From Haoranjiania flava (lineage in GTDB: Bacteria > Bacteroidota > Bacteroidia > Chitinophagales > Chitinophagaceae), in NCBI RefSeq assembly GCF_025631005.1, contig NZ_JAOTPL010000004.1, positions 184,032 through 248,031 of the forward strand: a DNA stretch of 64,000 bases. Direction: 5' to 3'. A program made the translations under genes and the position numbers. This document shows, in pieces, positions 52,727 through 61,384 of this stretch; within the stretch, counting starts at the first letter, position 1, and each line of letters opens with the position of its first letter. The notes below the pieces were generated by a model. It made no database searches. It worked only from the letters and a program-made list of their open reading frames with translations, and was not told the origin of the DNA.

Positions 52727-53539
52727 ATGCAAAAATATATTCAATACCTGGATAGTACTTTTTCGTATTTTGTTTACGGCACAGGTAAGCAGACGGTTTT
52801 TTGTTTCCCCGGCTATGGCTCAAGAGGAGAGCAGTTCGGGCTGTTAGAACCTTATATAGGCAATGATTTTACATTGATCTCTTTAGAGCTGCCGTTTCAT
52901 TATGGCACGCGCTGGAGAGAGCACCGGATGTTTTTTGTGAGCGACCTTGAAGCAGTAATGGGGTTGATCACCAAAGAAGAAAACCTCGCGGAAGATATTT
53001 GGCTTGCGGGCTTCAGCCTGGGAGGAAGGATAGCTATAAACTATTTTCAGCAACGGCCGCAGCACATCAAAAAGCTTGTGCTACTGGCGCCTGACGGTAT
53101 GCATAAAATCTTTTGGTACTGGCTGATCGTTGAAACGCACTTCGGAAATTTTCTTTTGCGCATGCTCAACCGCAGTTCCAAATGGGCGGAGAAGCTTATT
53201 AAATTCTTCTACAACATCAAAGCCATCAGTGCCAGTATGTACGTAATGGCCAAAGAGATCATTACTTATAAAGAAGAAAGGAAACTACTGGTAAAGCGAT
53301 GGATCACTTTCAGAAAAATGCACCCTGATCTGAAAAAGTTTGGCGAGAATCTGCAAAAATACCATGTAAAAGCCCTGGTACTCTTTGGTGAACACGATAA
53401 AGTTATTGCTCCGGCAACGGTAAAGCACCTGAAGAAAGTAGCGCCTGAACAGATTACCACGTTTACCATTAATGCCGGCCATATATTGCTGCGCGAGCCG
53501 CATTTAAAAGAGATTACCAAATTATTTTACATGTCCTGA
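52727..53539 (+). CDS. Alpha/beta hydrolase
   Basis: The 270-residue protein (start at ATG 52,727, MQKYIQYLDS) shows the alpha/beta hydrolase fold: the oxyanion-region FCFPGYGSRGEQF, the nucleophile elbow AGFSLGGRIA with Ser, VLFGEHDKV with the acid and TINAGHILL with the His. It is followed 1 nt after its stop by a glycosyltransferase gene, so it may act on the same metabolite. Substrate unknown. Confidence 0.88.
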   Translation: MQKYIQYLDSTFSYFVYGTGKQTVFCFPGYGSRGEQFGLLEPYIGNDFTLISLELPFHYGTRWREHRMFFVSDLEAVMGLITKEENLAEDIWLAGFSLGGRIAINYFQQRPQHIKKLVLLAPDGMHKIFWYWLIVETHFGNFLLRMLNRSSKWAEKLIKFFYNIKAISASMYVMAKEIITYKEERKLLVKRWITFRKMHPDLKKFGENLQKYHVKALVLFGEHDKVIAPATVKHLKKVAPEQITTFTINAGHILLREPHLKEITKLFYMS

Positions 53540-53540
53540 T

Positions 53541-54686
53541 ATGTTTTTTGTTTTACTGATACCGGCCTTGCTTTTAATTGTTTACTGTGGCATCATTGTA
53601 TTGTATACAAAATGGTTCAGGAGACTGAAACTCTTTACCGGCATTGCTTCTGAGGATAGCTGCTTTTTTTCTGTGATCATACCTGCGCGTGATGAGGAAG
53701 CTAATATTGCCAACTGTTTATTGTCTATTTTAAACAATCACTACGATAAGAATTTGCTGGAGATTATCGTGATCGACGATCACTCAACAGACAATACCGC
53801 TAAGATCATTACCGGGCTTCAACAACAGCATGATTGCATTAGGCTGATAGCCATGAAAGACCTGGTTTCTCCTGAAGAAAAAATAAATTCCTATAAAAAA
53901 TTAGCCATACAGAAAGCTATCGCGCTGTCAAAAGGTGATTGGATCATTACCACAGATGCAGATTGTATGGTTCCCGGAAACTGGCTGAAAAATTTTAATG
54001 CCTTTATACGGGAGACCAACGCCGTATTTGTTGCTGCACCCGTACGTTTTATTAATTCCGGTAGTTTCCTTTCTATTTTCCAGTGCCTGGATTTCCTGAG
54101 TTTACAGGGCATTACGGCAGCTTCGGTTTCAGCAGGTTTTCACAGCATGTGCAATGGCGCCAACCTGTGCTATAAAAAGTCTGTGTTCCTTGAAGTAGAC
54201 GGATTTAAAGGCTTTGAGCACCTGGCGAGCGGCGACGACATGTTCCTGATGCGGAAGATACAGAAGCAATATCCGGACAGGACGCGGTATATTTTTTCAC
54301 AGGATTCCATTGTCTCTACGCTGCCCATGCCTACGGTGAAAACATTCATCAACCAGCGTATTCGGTGGGCGAGCAAGGCCGACAGTTACGATGATAAAAA
54401 AGTGATAGCCGTACTTTTCGTGGTATATTTTTTTAACCTGGGTTTTCTTTTTTTATTGATAGCAGGATGCTTCAATCCGCTGTACTTCGTATGGTTGCTG
54501 GTTTTTATGGCAGTAAAGATTGCTTTTGAAATGAATTTTATGCGCTACGTGTGCCGCTTTTTCGGGCAGGAAGCCATACTCAAATACTTCCCGCTGATGC
54601 AGCCATTCCACATTGCCTATACCCTTATTTCCGGCTGGCTTGGCAAGTTTGGCACTTACCAGTGGAAGGGCAGGCAGGTAAATTAA
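53541..54686 (+). CDS. Membrane-bound family 2 glycosyltransferase
   Basis: The 381-residue protein has an N-terminal hydrophobic anchor, a GT2 domain with SVIIPARDEEANIANCL, VIDDHSTDNT, TTDADCMVP (DxD) and QRIRWASKAD (QxxRW-like motif), and C-terminal membrane spans. This is the design of processive or lipid-linked GT2 enzymes. With the hydrolase gene one base upstream it forms a two-gene operon; the product is not known. Confidence 0.9.
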   Translation: MFFVLLIPALLLIVYCGIIVLYTKWFRRLKLFTGIASEDSCFFSVIIPARDEEANIANCLLSILNNHYDKNLLEIIVIDDHSTDNTAKIITGLQQQHDCIRLIAMKDLVSPEEKINSYKKLAIQKAIALSKGDWIITTDADCMVPGNWLKNFNAFIRETNAVFVAAPVRFINSGSFLSIFQCLDFLSLQGITAASVSAGFHSMCNGANLCYKKSVFLEVDGFKGFEHLASGDDMFLMRKIQKQYPDRTRYIFSQDSIVSTLPMPTVKTFINQRIRWASKADSYDDKKVIAVLFVVYFFNLGFLFLLIAGCFNPLYFVWLLVFMAVKIAFEMNFMRYVCRFFGQEAILKYFPLMQPFHIAYTLISGWLGKFGTYQWKGRQVN

Positions 54687-54746
54687 CAAGCTTTATTTTT
54701 TCTATCTGAAATCCTTACTACTTTTGCATGATCAATTAAAGATATA

Positions 54747-55802
54747 ATGGCAGACTTAAGCAATTTTAACCCTAATGACGCAGCCAATCCCGATAATAAT
54801 ATTTTTGGATTGCCCTTTACCGAAGAAGATGCAAGGCTCATAATCTTACCCGTTCCATGGGAAGTGACCGTAAGCTACGGAGCCGGCACCGGCAGGTGCT
54901 TTGACAATGTGTTCAAGGCAGGCTTCCAGGTAGACCTGTTTAACAAATATTATAAAGATACCTGGCGCCAGGGCTTCTTTATGCGGGATGTGGACAAGAA
55001 GATACTGATGAAGAGCGACTACCTGAGGAAAGAGGCAGAGTTGTACGTAGATTTTATTGCTACCGGCGATGAGCTTGAATCAAACAGATTTATGTGCCGC
55101 GGGCTGAAAGACATTAATGAGGGAAGTACACTGGTGAATGACTGGGTGTATGAACACAGCCGCCACCTGATTGCTAAAGGAAAGCTGGTTGGTTTGCTGG
55201 GTGGTGATCACAGCACTCCTTTCGGCTACATAAAAGCGCTGTCTGAAAAGTATACCGATTTCGGTGTGCTGCAGATAGATGCACACTGCGACCTGCGCAA
55301 GTCGTATGAGGATTTTGTATATTCACATGCATCCATCATGTATAATGTGCTGAATGAAATTGAGTCGGTATCACATCTTACACAAATAGGCATAAGAGAT
55401 TACTGCGAAGAGGAATGGCGGTATATACATGAAAATAAAGACCGCATCACTACTTTCTTTGATGAGGATATCAAAGAGAGAATATATGAAGGCGCTAACT
55501 GGCATACTATTACAGAAAACATCATCGATACTTTACCGCAACATGTGTATATAAGTTTTGATATAGACGGCCTTGATCCCAAGCTTTGCCCCAACACCGG
55601 AACGCCCGTGCAGGGAGGCTTTGAAGCAGAGCAAATTGTCTACCTCCTGAGAAAAGTATTGGAAAGCGGCCGGAAGATCATTGGCTTTGACCTGGTAGAG
55701 ATAGGCACCGGCGACACCGCAACTGATGCAAACGTGGGCGCCAGGATGCTCTGGCATCTCTGCAATATTCTTACCATGAGCAATACCGTAACAAATGAGT
55801 AA
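54747..55802 (+). CDS. Ureohydrolase (arginase/agmatinase/formimidoylglutamase family)
   Basis: The 351-residue protein has the binuclear-Mn site of the family: GGDHSTPFG, QIDAHCDLR (DAHxD) and SFDIDGLDP (DxDxxDP). Family members split guanidino compounds to urea or formamide. Which of arginine, agmatine, guanidinobutyrate or formimidoylglutamate is used cannot be decided from motifs alone. Its end overlaps the next gene by 8 nt. Confidence 0.9.
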   Translation: MADLSNFNPNDAANPDNNIFGLPFTEEDARLIILPVPWEVTVSYGAGTGRCFDNVFKAGFQVDLFNKYYKDTWRQGFFMRDVDKKILMKSDYLRKEAELYVDFIATGDELESNRFMCRGLKDINEGSTLVNDWVYEHSRHLIAKGKLVGLLGGDHSTPFGYIKALSEKYTDFGVLQIDAHCDLRKSYEDFVYSHASIMYNVLNEIESVSHLTQIGIRDYCEEEWRYIHENKDRITTFFDEDIKERIYEGANWHTITENIIDTLPQHVYISFDIDGLDPKLCPNTGTPVQGGFEAEQIVYLLRKVLESGRKIIGFDLVEIGTGDTATDANVGARMLWHLCNILTMSNTVTNE

Positions 55803-56376
55803 AGAGTTTGATTTTGTTATTACCCTGAAGTCTTATGATGATAAGATCATCAGGCTGATCAGCCAGTTGCTGATCTTTATTTCCGTGAGCAGCTTTGCTT
55901 ACTTTGCCATACAGTTTTTTTCAAATCCTGCCACCAGGAAACATGGTATTATTCTTTTTTCGCTTATTGCCATCATCCTGTCGAGCTGGGTGTATGTGGC
56001 GGCATACAAATACAAGCCTTCTTTCAGGCTGGCATTTTTTACTGCAGGGCTTACTTTTCTTTTTTATTTCCCTGTGCCTGTGTTGAAATATGTGCTGGCA
56101 ATTTTATACATCGTTATCGGGCTGCTGGAAAAATCTGTAAAGTTCAACAAAGAGATCTGCGTTGATAAGGAAGGCATTCTCATCAATGCTATCCCTGATA
56201 AATTTTATCCCTGGCAAAAGATGAACAATGTGATCATCCGCGGGCAAATGATCACCCTGGATTTTAAAAATAACCGCATCTTTCAGAAAGAAATCGAAGG
56301 CGATGTATCTCCGGAAACTGCTGCTGAGTTTAATGCTTATTGCAGGGAACTGATACAGCAAAACATAGATGCTTAG
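55795..56376 (+). CDS. Membrane protein with PH-like domain, unknown function
   Basis: The 193-residue protein has three or four membrane spans in residues 20-110 and a C-terminal beta domain, with FYPWQKMNNVIIRGQMITLD, that resembles bacterial PH-like (bPH) domains. It starts 8 nt before the stop of the ureohydrolase gene and ends 4 nt into the convergent ppx gene, so it lies in an overlapping block. Function is unknown. Confidence 0.75.
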   Translation: MSKEFDFVITLKSYDDKIIRLISQLLIFISVSSFAYFAIQFFSNPATRKHGIILFSLIAIILSSWVYVAAYKYKPSFRLAFFTAGLTFLFYFPVPVLKYVLAILYIVIGLLEKSVKFNKEICVDKEGILINAIPDKFYPWQKMNNVIIRGQMITLDFKNNRIFQKEIEGDVSPETAAEFNAYCRELIQQNIDA

Positions 56377-57269
56377 CTTGCGGTGCGCTGCGCAACTACT
56401 TCGTGGTAAAGCTGGTGCACAAGACCGTCTGCCACACCGATCTTAGGTACATAAATCTCTTTGGCATCTGCCCAGCGCATGACATTGGTATATATTTCCA
56501 GCGCCGGAACGATTACGTCTGCACGGTCTGCTTTTAATTTGTATTTATTTATTCTTTCTTCCACGCTGAGTGCTGAAAACTCCTTAAAATAATCTTTCAG
56601 CAAGTTGAGCGTCAGGGGGCTGTTATCTTTATTGCGGCTGATAGAGAACACCTTATTGATATTGCCGCCTGAACCGATCGCCAGCACCGGCTTTTTTGAT
56701 TTTATATTTTTTTCTATAAATTCCTTCATTTCCATCCACATCTCCGGCGTTACATCCTTTCGAAGCAAACGTATAGTACCAATGTTGAATGACTGCTTGG
56801 CTTTGTGCCTGCCAGCGTTGTAATAACTAAGTTCGGTGCTGCCGCCTCCCACATCTATGTACAGGTAACCTTTATCCTTTTCCAGCTTTTCGGCAATCTG
56901 GTTTTCAAATACCAGCCCTGCCTCCATATCACCGCTGATCACCTCAATCTGTATATTGGTTTTCTTTTTTACATTTTCTATGATCGCTTTACTGTTCTTT
57001 GCATCGCGCATGGCGCTGGTAGCACAGGCTTTCAGGTATTTTACTCCATAGGCATCCAGCAGGTTCCTGAACGCCATCATGGTATTCATCACCATTTGTG
57101 TTTTTTCTTCTCCGATAATGCCTTTGTCAAAAACATCGAAGCCCAGGCGCAACGGCACTCTCACAAGATTCAGCTTGCTGAACTGTACATTTTTTCCTTT
57201 ACCCGGAATGGCATCTACGATCAGTAGGCGTGCGGCGTTGCTTCCAATGTCAATAGCGGCTAACTTCAT
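56373..57269 (-). CDS. ppx: Ppx/GppA-family exopolyphosphatase
   Basis: The 298-residue protein has the ASKHA fold with phosphate-1 motif LAAIDIGSNAARLLIVD and phosphate-2 motif LYIDVGGGSTELSYY, both intact, and an ATSAMRDAKNS segment. It lacks the C-terminal HD domain of E. coli Ppx and is thus the short form. It follows ppk1 with a 4-nt overlap (ATGA), so synthesis and breakdown of polyphosphate (or (p)ppGpp hydrolysis) are encoded together. Confidence 0.92.
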   Translation of the reverse strand: MKLAAIDIGSNAARLLIVDAIPGKGKNVQFSKLNLVRVPLRLGFDVFDKGIIGEEKTQMVMNTMMAFRNLLDAYGVKYLKACATSAMRDAKNSKAIIENVKKKTNIQIEVISGDMEAGLVFENQIAEKLEKDKGYLYIDVGGGSTELSYYNAGRHKAKQSFNIGTIRLLRKDVTPEMWMEMKEFIEKNIKSKKPVLAIGSGGNINKVFSISRNKDNSPLTLNLLKDYFKEFSALSVEERINKYKLKADRADVIVPALEIYTNVMRWADAKEIYVPKIGVADGLVHQLYHEVVAQRTAS

Positions 57270-59386
57270 TTGGTACGTATTTTTTTAGGCCTTACTTCTG
57301 CTGTATCGTTACGCAGTTTGGCATTTAAATAATTGTATATTTCCAATTGCGAACGTACGGCATTATCTCCTTTTTTTACCACATATTGGTTGTTTTTATT
57401 GTGCAGTCTTGCCTTCACATTATCATTGAGCTGTATGTTTAATATATCAATGAGTTCTTTTTTAATGGCCGCATCTGTTATTTCAATAGCAGCTTCTATA
57501 CGGTGGTCCAGGTTTCTTACCATCCAGTCGGCAGAGCCTATATAAATTTTTGCGTTGCCGTTGTTGTGAAAAACAAACACCCTTGCATGTTCCAGGTATT
57601 CGTCTACAATGCTGATGGCGTATATGTTTTGTTTAAATTTCTTATTCTCAGTGATGGCACAGAATATGCCACGCACGATCATTTTAACCTTAACACCGGC
57701 CGAGGCAGCCTCATACAGTTTATTGATAAGTGTATGATCGCTGAGCGAGTTTATTTTTAGAATTATTTCTGCCGGTTTCTTTGCTTTGGCAGCTTTGATT
57801 TCATTATCTATCAGCGCCATCATGCCGCTGCGCATGCTTACAGGGCTCACCAGCAGTGTCTTACAGCTTTTTAAGTAATCAATCGAAAGTGTTTTATAGG
57901 ATTCAATGTATTTAAATATTTTATTAATATCAGCCATCACTTTGCGGTTGCACGTGAGCAGAAAATGGTCGCCGTATATTTTTGCTGTTTTTTCGTTCAG
58001 GTTGCCCGTGCCTACAAAGCCGTATTGGAGTATTTTCCTGCCTACTTTTTTCTTGATGATGGCGATTTTAGCATGTACCTTCATATGCGGCACACCTATC
58101 AGTACTTTTACACCTTCAATCTCCAGCTTTTCTTTCCACTCCAGGTTATTCTCTTCATCAAACCGTGCTTTCAGCTCCAGCATTACAGTTACAGCCTTCC
58201 CGTTTCTTACAGCGTTGACGAGTGCATTCACAATTTTTGAATTTTCCGCCAGCCGGTATGCAGCCACCTTGATGGTTGTTACATCCGGATCCATAGCCGC
58301 TTCGCGCAACAGGGTGATGATGGGCGTAAACGAATGGTAGGGCGTGCTGATAAGCACATCTTTGCGGGTAATAATATCTGTGATGCGCTCCAGTGTGTCC
58401 AACCCGGGTGGACTAAATGGTTTGTTGCTGCGGGCATTTTTATCTTTCAGCACATCAGGAAAATCCATAAAGTGCCGGAAATTATGTATTCTGCCGCCGG
58501 GTATAATGTTGTCTTTATGCGAAAGGCTTAGTTTCCTGATCAAAAAATTCAGCAACGTTTCGTTCATGTTTTTATCATAAACAAAACGCACGGGCTTGCC
58601 TTTTCTGCGGTTCCTGACAGCCTTTTCAATCTTCTCCACCAGGGTGGTGTTAATGTCATTGTCTTCATCAAACTCGGCATCCTTGGTCACTTTAAAAATA
58701 TGTGCATCAAAAGTATCATACCCGAAATAAGCAAAAATATATCGCAGGTTGTAGCGTATAATGTCTTCCAGCAATATAATGTTGCTCTCGCCTTCATCAG
58801 ACGGCAACAGCACAAATCTGCCTACTGCAAATACCGGTATTTCTATCAATGCAAAGCGCTGATCGTACGCTGTCTCTTTTTTGCGCATCACGATGCCGAG
58901 GTACAGGCTTTTATCGCGCAGGTAGGGTAGTTTCCTGTGGTTGTCTACCAGCAAAGGTATCACGTTGGATTCTACCACCTCATCGAAATAAGTCTCTACA
59001 AATTCTTTCTGTTGTTTGGTAAGGTTTTCATTGGTTTTAATGAATACCTTATGTAGCGTGAGTTCCTGCTGAATGTTGTTCCATATCCTGTTAAACTCGC
59101 TTTGCTGCTGCATTACAATAGCTTGTATTTCTTCAAGCTCCTGTGCGGCTTCCTGCTCTAATTTCAGCGTAGCTCTTTTTGTTGAAGCATTTCTCTTATC
59201 GCCCAGCGCTACAATCCTGCTGAGGGCTGCAACACGCACCCTGAAGAATTCATCCTGGTTGTTGGAATGTATGCCTAGAAATCGAATGCGCTCATGCAGG
59301 GGCACAGAAGGATCATTGGCTTCCTGTAGCACACGGGCATTGAAGCTCAGCCAACTGATATCGCGCGGAACAAAATTATCCTTCAT
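57266..59386 (-). CDS. ppk1: Polyphosphate kinase 1
   Basis: PPK1 makes long-chain polyphosphate from ATP. The 706-residue protein (start at ATG 59,386, MKDNFVPRDISWLSF; an upstream ATG at 59,440 is in-frame but atypical) has the N, H, C1 and C2 domains. Catalytic-region motifs are VPHMKVHAKIAIIKKK with the phosphorylated-His HxK, FVGTGNLNEKTAKIYGD, and in C2 IYIGSADWMVRNLDHRIEA. The first gene of the pair with ppx, 110 nt downstream of panD. Confidence 0.96.
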   Translation of the reverse strand: MKDNFVPRDISWLSFNARVLQEANDPSVPLHERIRFLGIHSNNQDEFFRVRVAALSRIVALGDKRNASTKRATLKLEQEAAQELEEIQAIVMQQQSEFNRIWNNIQQELTLHKVFIKTNENLTKQQKEFVETYFDEVVESNVIPLLVDNHRKLPYLRDKSLYLGIVMRKKETAYDQRFALIEIPVFAVGRFVLLPSDEGESNIILLEDIIRYNLRYIFAYFGYDTFDAHIFKVTKDAEFDEDNDINTTLVEKIEKAVRNRRKGKPVRFVYDKNMNETLLNFLIRKLSLSHKDNIIPGGRIHNFRHFMDFPDVLKDKNARSNKPFSPPGLDTLERITDIITRKDVLISTPYHSFTPIITLLREAAMDPDVTTIKVAAYRLAENSKIVNALVNAVRNGKAVTVMLELKARFDEENNLEWKEKLEIEGVKVLIGVPHMKVHAKIAIIKKKVGRKILQYGFVGTGNLNEKTAKIYGDHFLLTCNRKVMADINKIFKYIESYKTLSIDYLKSCKTLLVSPVSMRSGMMALIDNEIKAAKAKKPAEIILKINSLSDHTLINKLYEAASAGVKVKMIVRGIFCAITENKKFKQNIYAISIVDEYLEHARVFVFHNNGNAKIYIGSADWMVRNLDHRIEAAIEITDAAIKKELIDILNIQLNDNVKARLHNKNNQYVVKKGDNAVRSQLEIYNYLNAKLRNDTAEVRPKKIRTK

Positions 59387-59496
59387 AAAAATGAATTTGT
59401 ATTGCCGGCAATTTATACATAAAATCTGATTTGCAGACAAGCTGCAAGCCTGAAAAACGTGCTAAAAATGCATGTTTAAGAAAAAGATAATATTGG

Positions 59497-59844
59497 CTAT
59501 GGCAGCCGGTTAGATGCGTCGGGGAAGATCACCCGGGGCTTGAATGTTTTGGCTTCTTCAAAATCCATGGAGGCGAAAGAAATAATGATGATCACATCTC
59601 CGGCGGCTACTTTTCTTGCTGCAGGGCCGTTCATACAAATGGTTTGGCTGCCGCGCTTGCCGCGGATAATGTAGGTTTCCAGGCGTTCGCCGTTGTTTAC
59701 GTTCACCACCAGTACTTTTTCGCCTTCAATCATATTGGCTGCATCAAGCAGGTCTTCATCTATGGTAATGCTGCCTACATAATTCAGGTCGGCTTCGGTT
59801 ACAGTGGCCCTGTGTATTTTTGACTTTAAAACTTGTATGTTCAT
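59497..59844 (-). CDS. panD: Aspartate 1-decarboxylase PanD
   Basis: PanD makes beta-alanine for pantothenate. The 115-residue proenzyme has the self-cleavage site Gly24-Ser25 in YVGSITID, giving the pyruvoyl group, Lys9 (KSKIHRATVT) and the GERLETYIIRG segment with the conserved Tyr. No PanM homologue is adjacent. The gene lies 48 nt after dapD on the same strand. Confidence 0.96.
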   Translation of the reverse strand: MNIQVLKSKIHRATVTEADLNYVGSITIDEDLLDAANMIEGEKVLVVNVNNGERLETYIIRGKRGSQTICMNGPAARKVAAGDVIIIISFASMDFEEAKTFKPRVIFPDASNRLP

Positions 59845-59892
59845 TGTTGGGTTGTGTATAAGTTTTGATTAAACTTACAATTCCTTATGTGG

Positions 59893-60699
59893 CTATATAG
59901 AAACATTGAAATCTCTCAAAGCTTCATTCAGGCTGGTTTTCAGGTCGGTGCTTGCTTTTCTCTGCCCGATGATAAGTGCACAGTTCACGTTGTATTCACC
60001 GGCAGGAAATTTTTTAGGATAGCTGCCCGGGATCACTACGCTTCTGGCAGGGATCACACCTTTATGTTCAACAACCTCGCTGCCGCTTACATCAAAAATT
60101 TTCGTGGATTTTGTAAGTACTACACTGGCTCCTAAAACAGCTTCTTTTTCTACGCGCACACCCTCCACCACGATGGCCCTGCTGCCTATGAAACAGCCGT
60201 CTTCAATAATCACCGGTGAAGCCTGTAATGGTTCCAGCACGCCGCCGATTCCTACGCCTCCGCTCAAATGTACACCCTTGCCGATCTGTGCGCAACTCCC
60301 TACGGTGGCCCAGGTATCAACCATAGTGCCTTCATCTACGTACGCGCCGATGTTTACATAGCTGGGCATTAATACTACATTTCTTCCCAGGAAGGAACCA
60401 TAGCGGGCAACTGCGTGAGGCACTGCTCTTACGCCCTGTGCTGCATAGTCTTTTTTCAATAACATTTTATCATAAAATTCAAACGGGCCTACATCCCATG
60501 TCTGCATTTTCTGTGTTGAAAAGTATAATAAAATCGCCTGTTTTACCCATTCATTTACCTGCCATCCATCTGCCACCGGTTCTGCCACGCGCAGCCTTCC
60601 TTTGTCTACCTCTTCCAATACGCTGTTTACGGCATCAGTATATTTATTGTCTGAAAGCAACTCCCTGTTTTCCCAAGCTTCTAAAATTAGCTCCTTCAT
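59893..60699 (-). CDS. dapD: Tetrahydrodipicolinate N-succinyltransferase DapD
   Basis: DapD adds succinyl-CoA to tetrahydrodipicolinate in lysine and diaminopimelate synthesis. The 268-residue protein has an N-terminal helical domain, then left-handed beta-helix hexapeptide repeats (VVLMPSYVNIGAYVDEGTMV, then IGKGVHLSGGVGIGGVLEP) and the C-terminal cap with KSTKIFD. Length is that of the family. It forms an apparent operon with panD and has a candidate -7 element just upstream. Confidence 0.96.
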   Translation of the reverse strand: MKELILEAWENRELLSDNKYTDAVNSVLEEVDKGRLRVAEPVADGWQVNEWVKQAILLYFSTQKMQTWDVGPFEFYDKMLLKKDYAAQGVRAVPHAVARYGSFLGRNVVLMPSYVNIGAYVDEGTMVDTWATVGSCAQIGKGVHLSGGVGIGGVLEPLQASPVIIEDGCFIGSRAIVVEGVRVEKEAVLGASVVLTKSTKIFDVSGSEVVEHKGVIPARSVVIPGSYPKKFPAGEYNVNCALIIGQRKASTDLKTSLNEALRDFNVSI

Positions 60700-60716
60700 T
60701 TCTATAAAAATTTTTG

Positions 60717-60724
60717 CAAATGTA
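60717..60724 (-). promoter_or_regulatory. Candidate -7 element of dapD
   Basis: TACATTTG on the minus strand fits TAnnTTTG, about 18 bp before the dapD ATG. The gap to the divergent Sua5-type gene is only 51 bp, so promoters of both genes must overlap here. Confidence 0.4.
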
Positions 60725-60750
60725 GTATTTTTAGCCGTGTTAAAAATTTT

Positions 60751-61305
60751 ATGGAAAACGATTTAAAGAATAGTTTACAAATACTGCGTAACGGAGGTAC
60801 CATACTATATCCTACAGATACCATCTGGGGCTTAGGCTGTGATGCAACCAGTGCCGAAGCTGCTGAAAAAATAATACAGCTTAAACATCGCCCTGAAAAT
60901 AAAAGCTTTGTGGTGCTCACTACTGAAGCTATGCTTAAAGATTATGTAGGCTCATTTGACCCTGGTGTATTTGCCTACCTGGAAAAAGCGCGAAAGCCTA
61001 CAACGGTTATTTATGAAAAGGCCATGCACCTTGCCGGAAATGTTGTTGCCGCAGATGGTTCCGTAGCCATCAGGATCTGTAATGAACCATTTTGCCGGGC
61101 ATTGATTGAACGGTTCCAAAAGCCTTTGCTCAGCACTTCTGCCAACATCAGCGGCGAGCCGGCCCCGCGTTTTTTTAAAGAAATTTCCGAAGAGCTTATC
61201 CGCGGCGTGGACTATGTGGTGCAATACCGCCAGAACGATGACACACCCTCGGAGCCGTCATCAATTATTAAATGGAAGGATGGGGAAGTGGTGGTAATCA
61301 GGTAA
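60751..61305 (+). CDS. tsaC: Threonylcarbamoyl-AMP synthase (Sua5/YrdC family)
   Basis: This 184-residue YrdC-domain protein would make threonylcarbamoyl-AMP for the t6A37 modification of tRNAs reading ANN codons. Family motifs are ILYPTDTIWGLGCDA, KHRPENKSFVVL, and KPLLSTSANISGEPAP. It lacks the Sua5 C-terminal domain, so it is the short TsaC form. Other t6A genes are not here. Transcribed alone, divergent from dapD. Confidence 0.92.
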   Translation: MENDLKNSLQILRNGGTILYPTDTIWGLGCDATSAEAAEKIIQLKHRPENKSFVVLTTEAMLKDYVGSFDPGVFAYLEKARKPTTVIYEKAMHLAGNVVAADGSVAIRICNEPFCRALIERFQKPLLSTSANISGEPAPRFFKEISEELIRGVDYVVQYRQNDDTPSEPSSIIKWKDGEVVVIR

Positions 61306-61327
61306 GGGCTATACATAATGCCGCTAA

Positions 61328-61356
61328 AAAAAGCCGGAGTAGAAACCCCGGCCGTA
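61328..61356 (-). terminator. Terminator after the TonB receptor gene
   Basis: On the minus strand GCCGGGGTTTCTACTCCGGC forms a GCCGG-GT stem with one mismatch, and T7 follows. It lies 29 bp beyond the stop at 61,385 and between convergent genes. Confidence 0.75.
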
Positions 61357-61384
61357 TTTATCATTAAAATTCACAAACAACTAC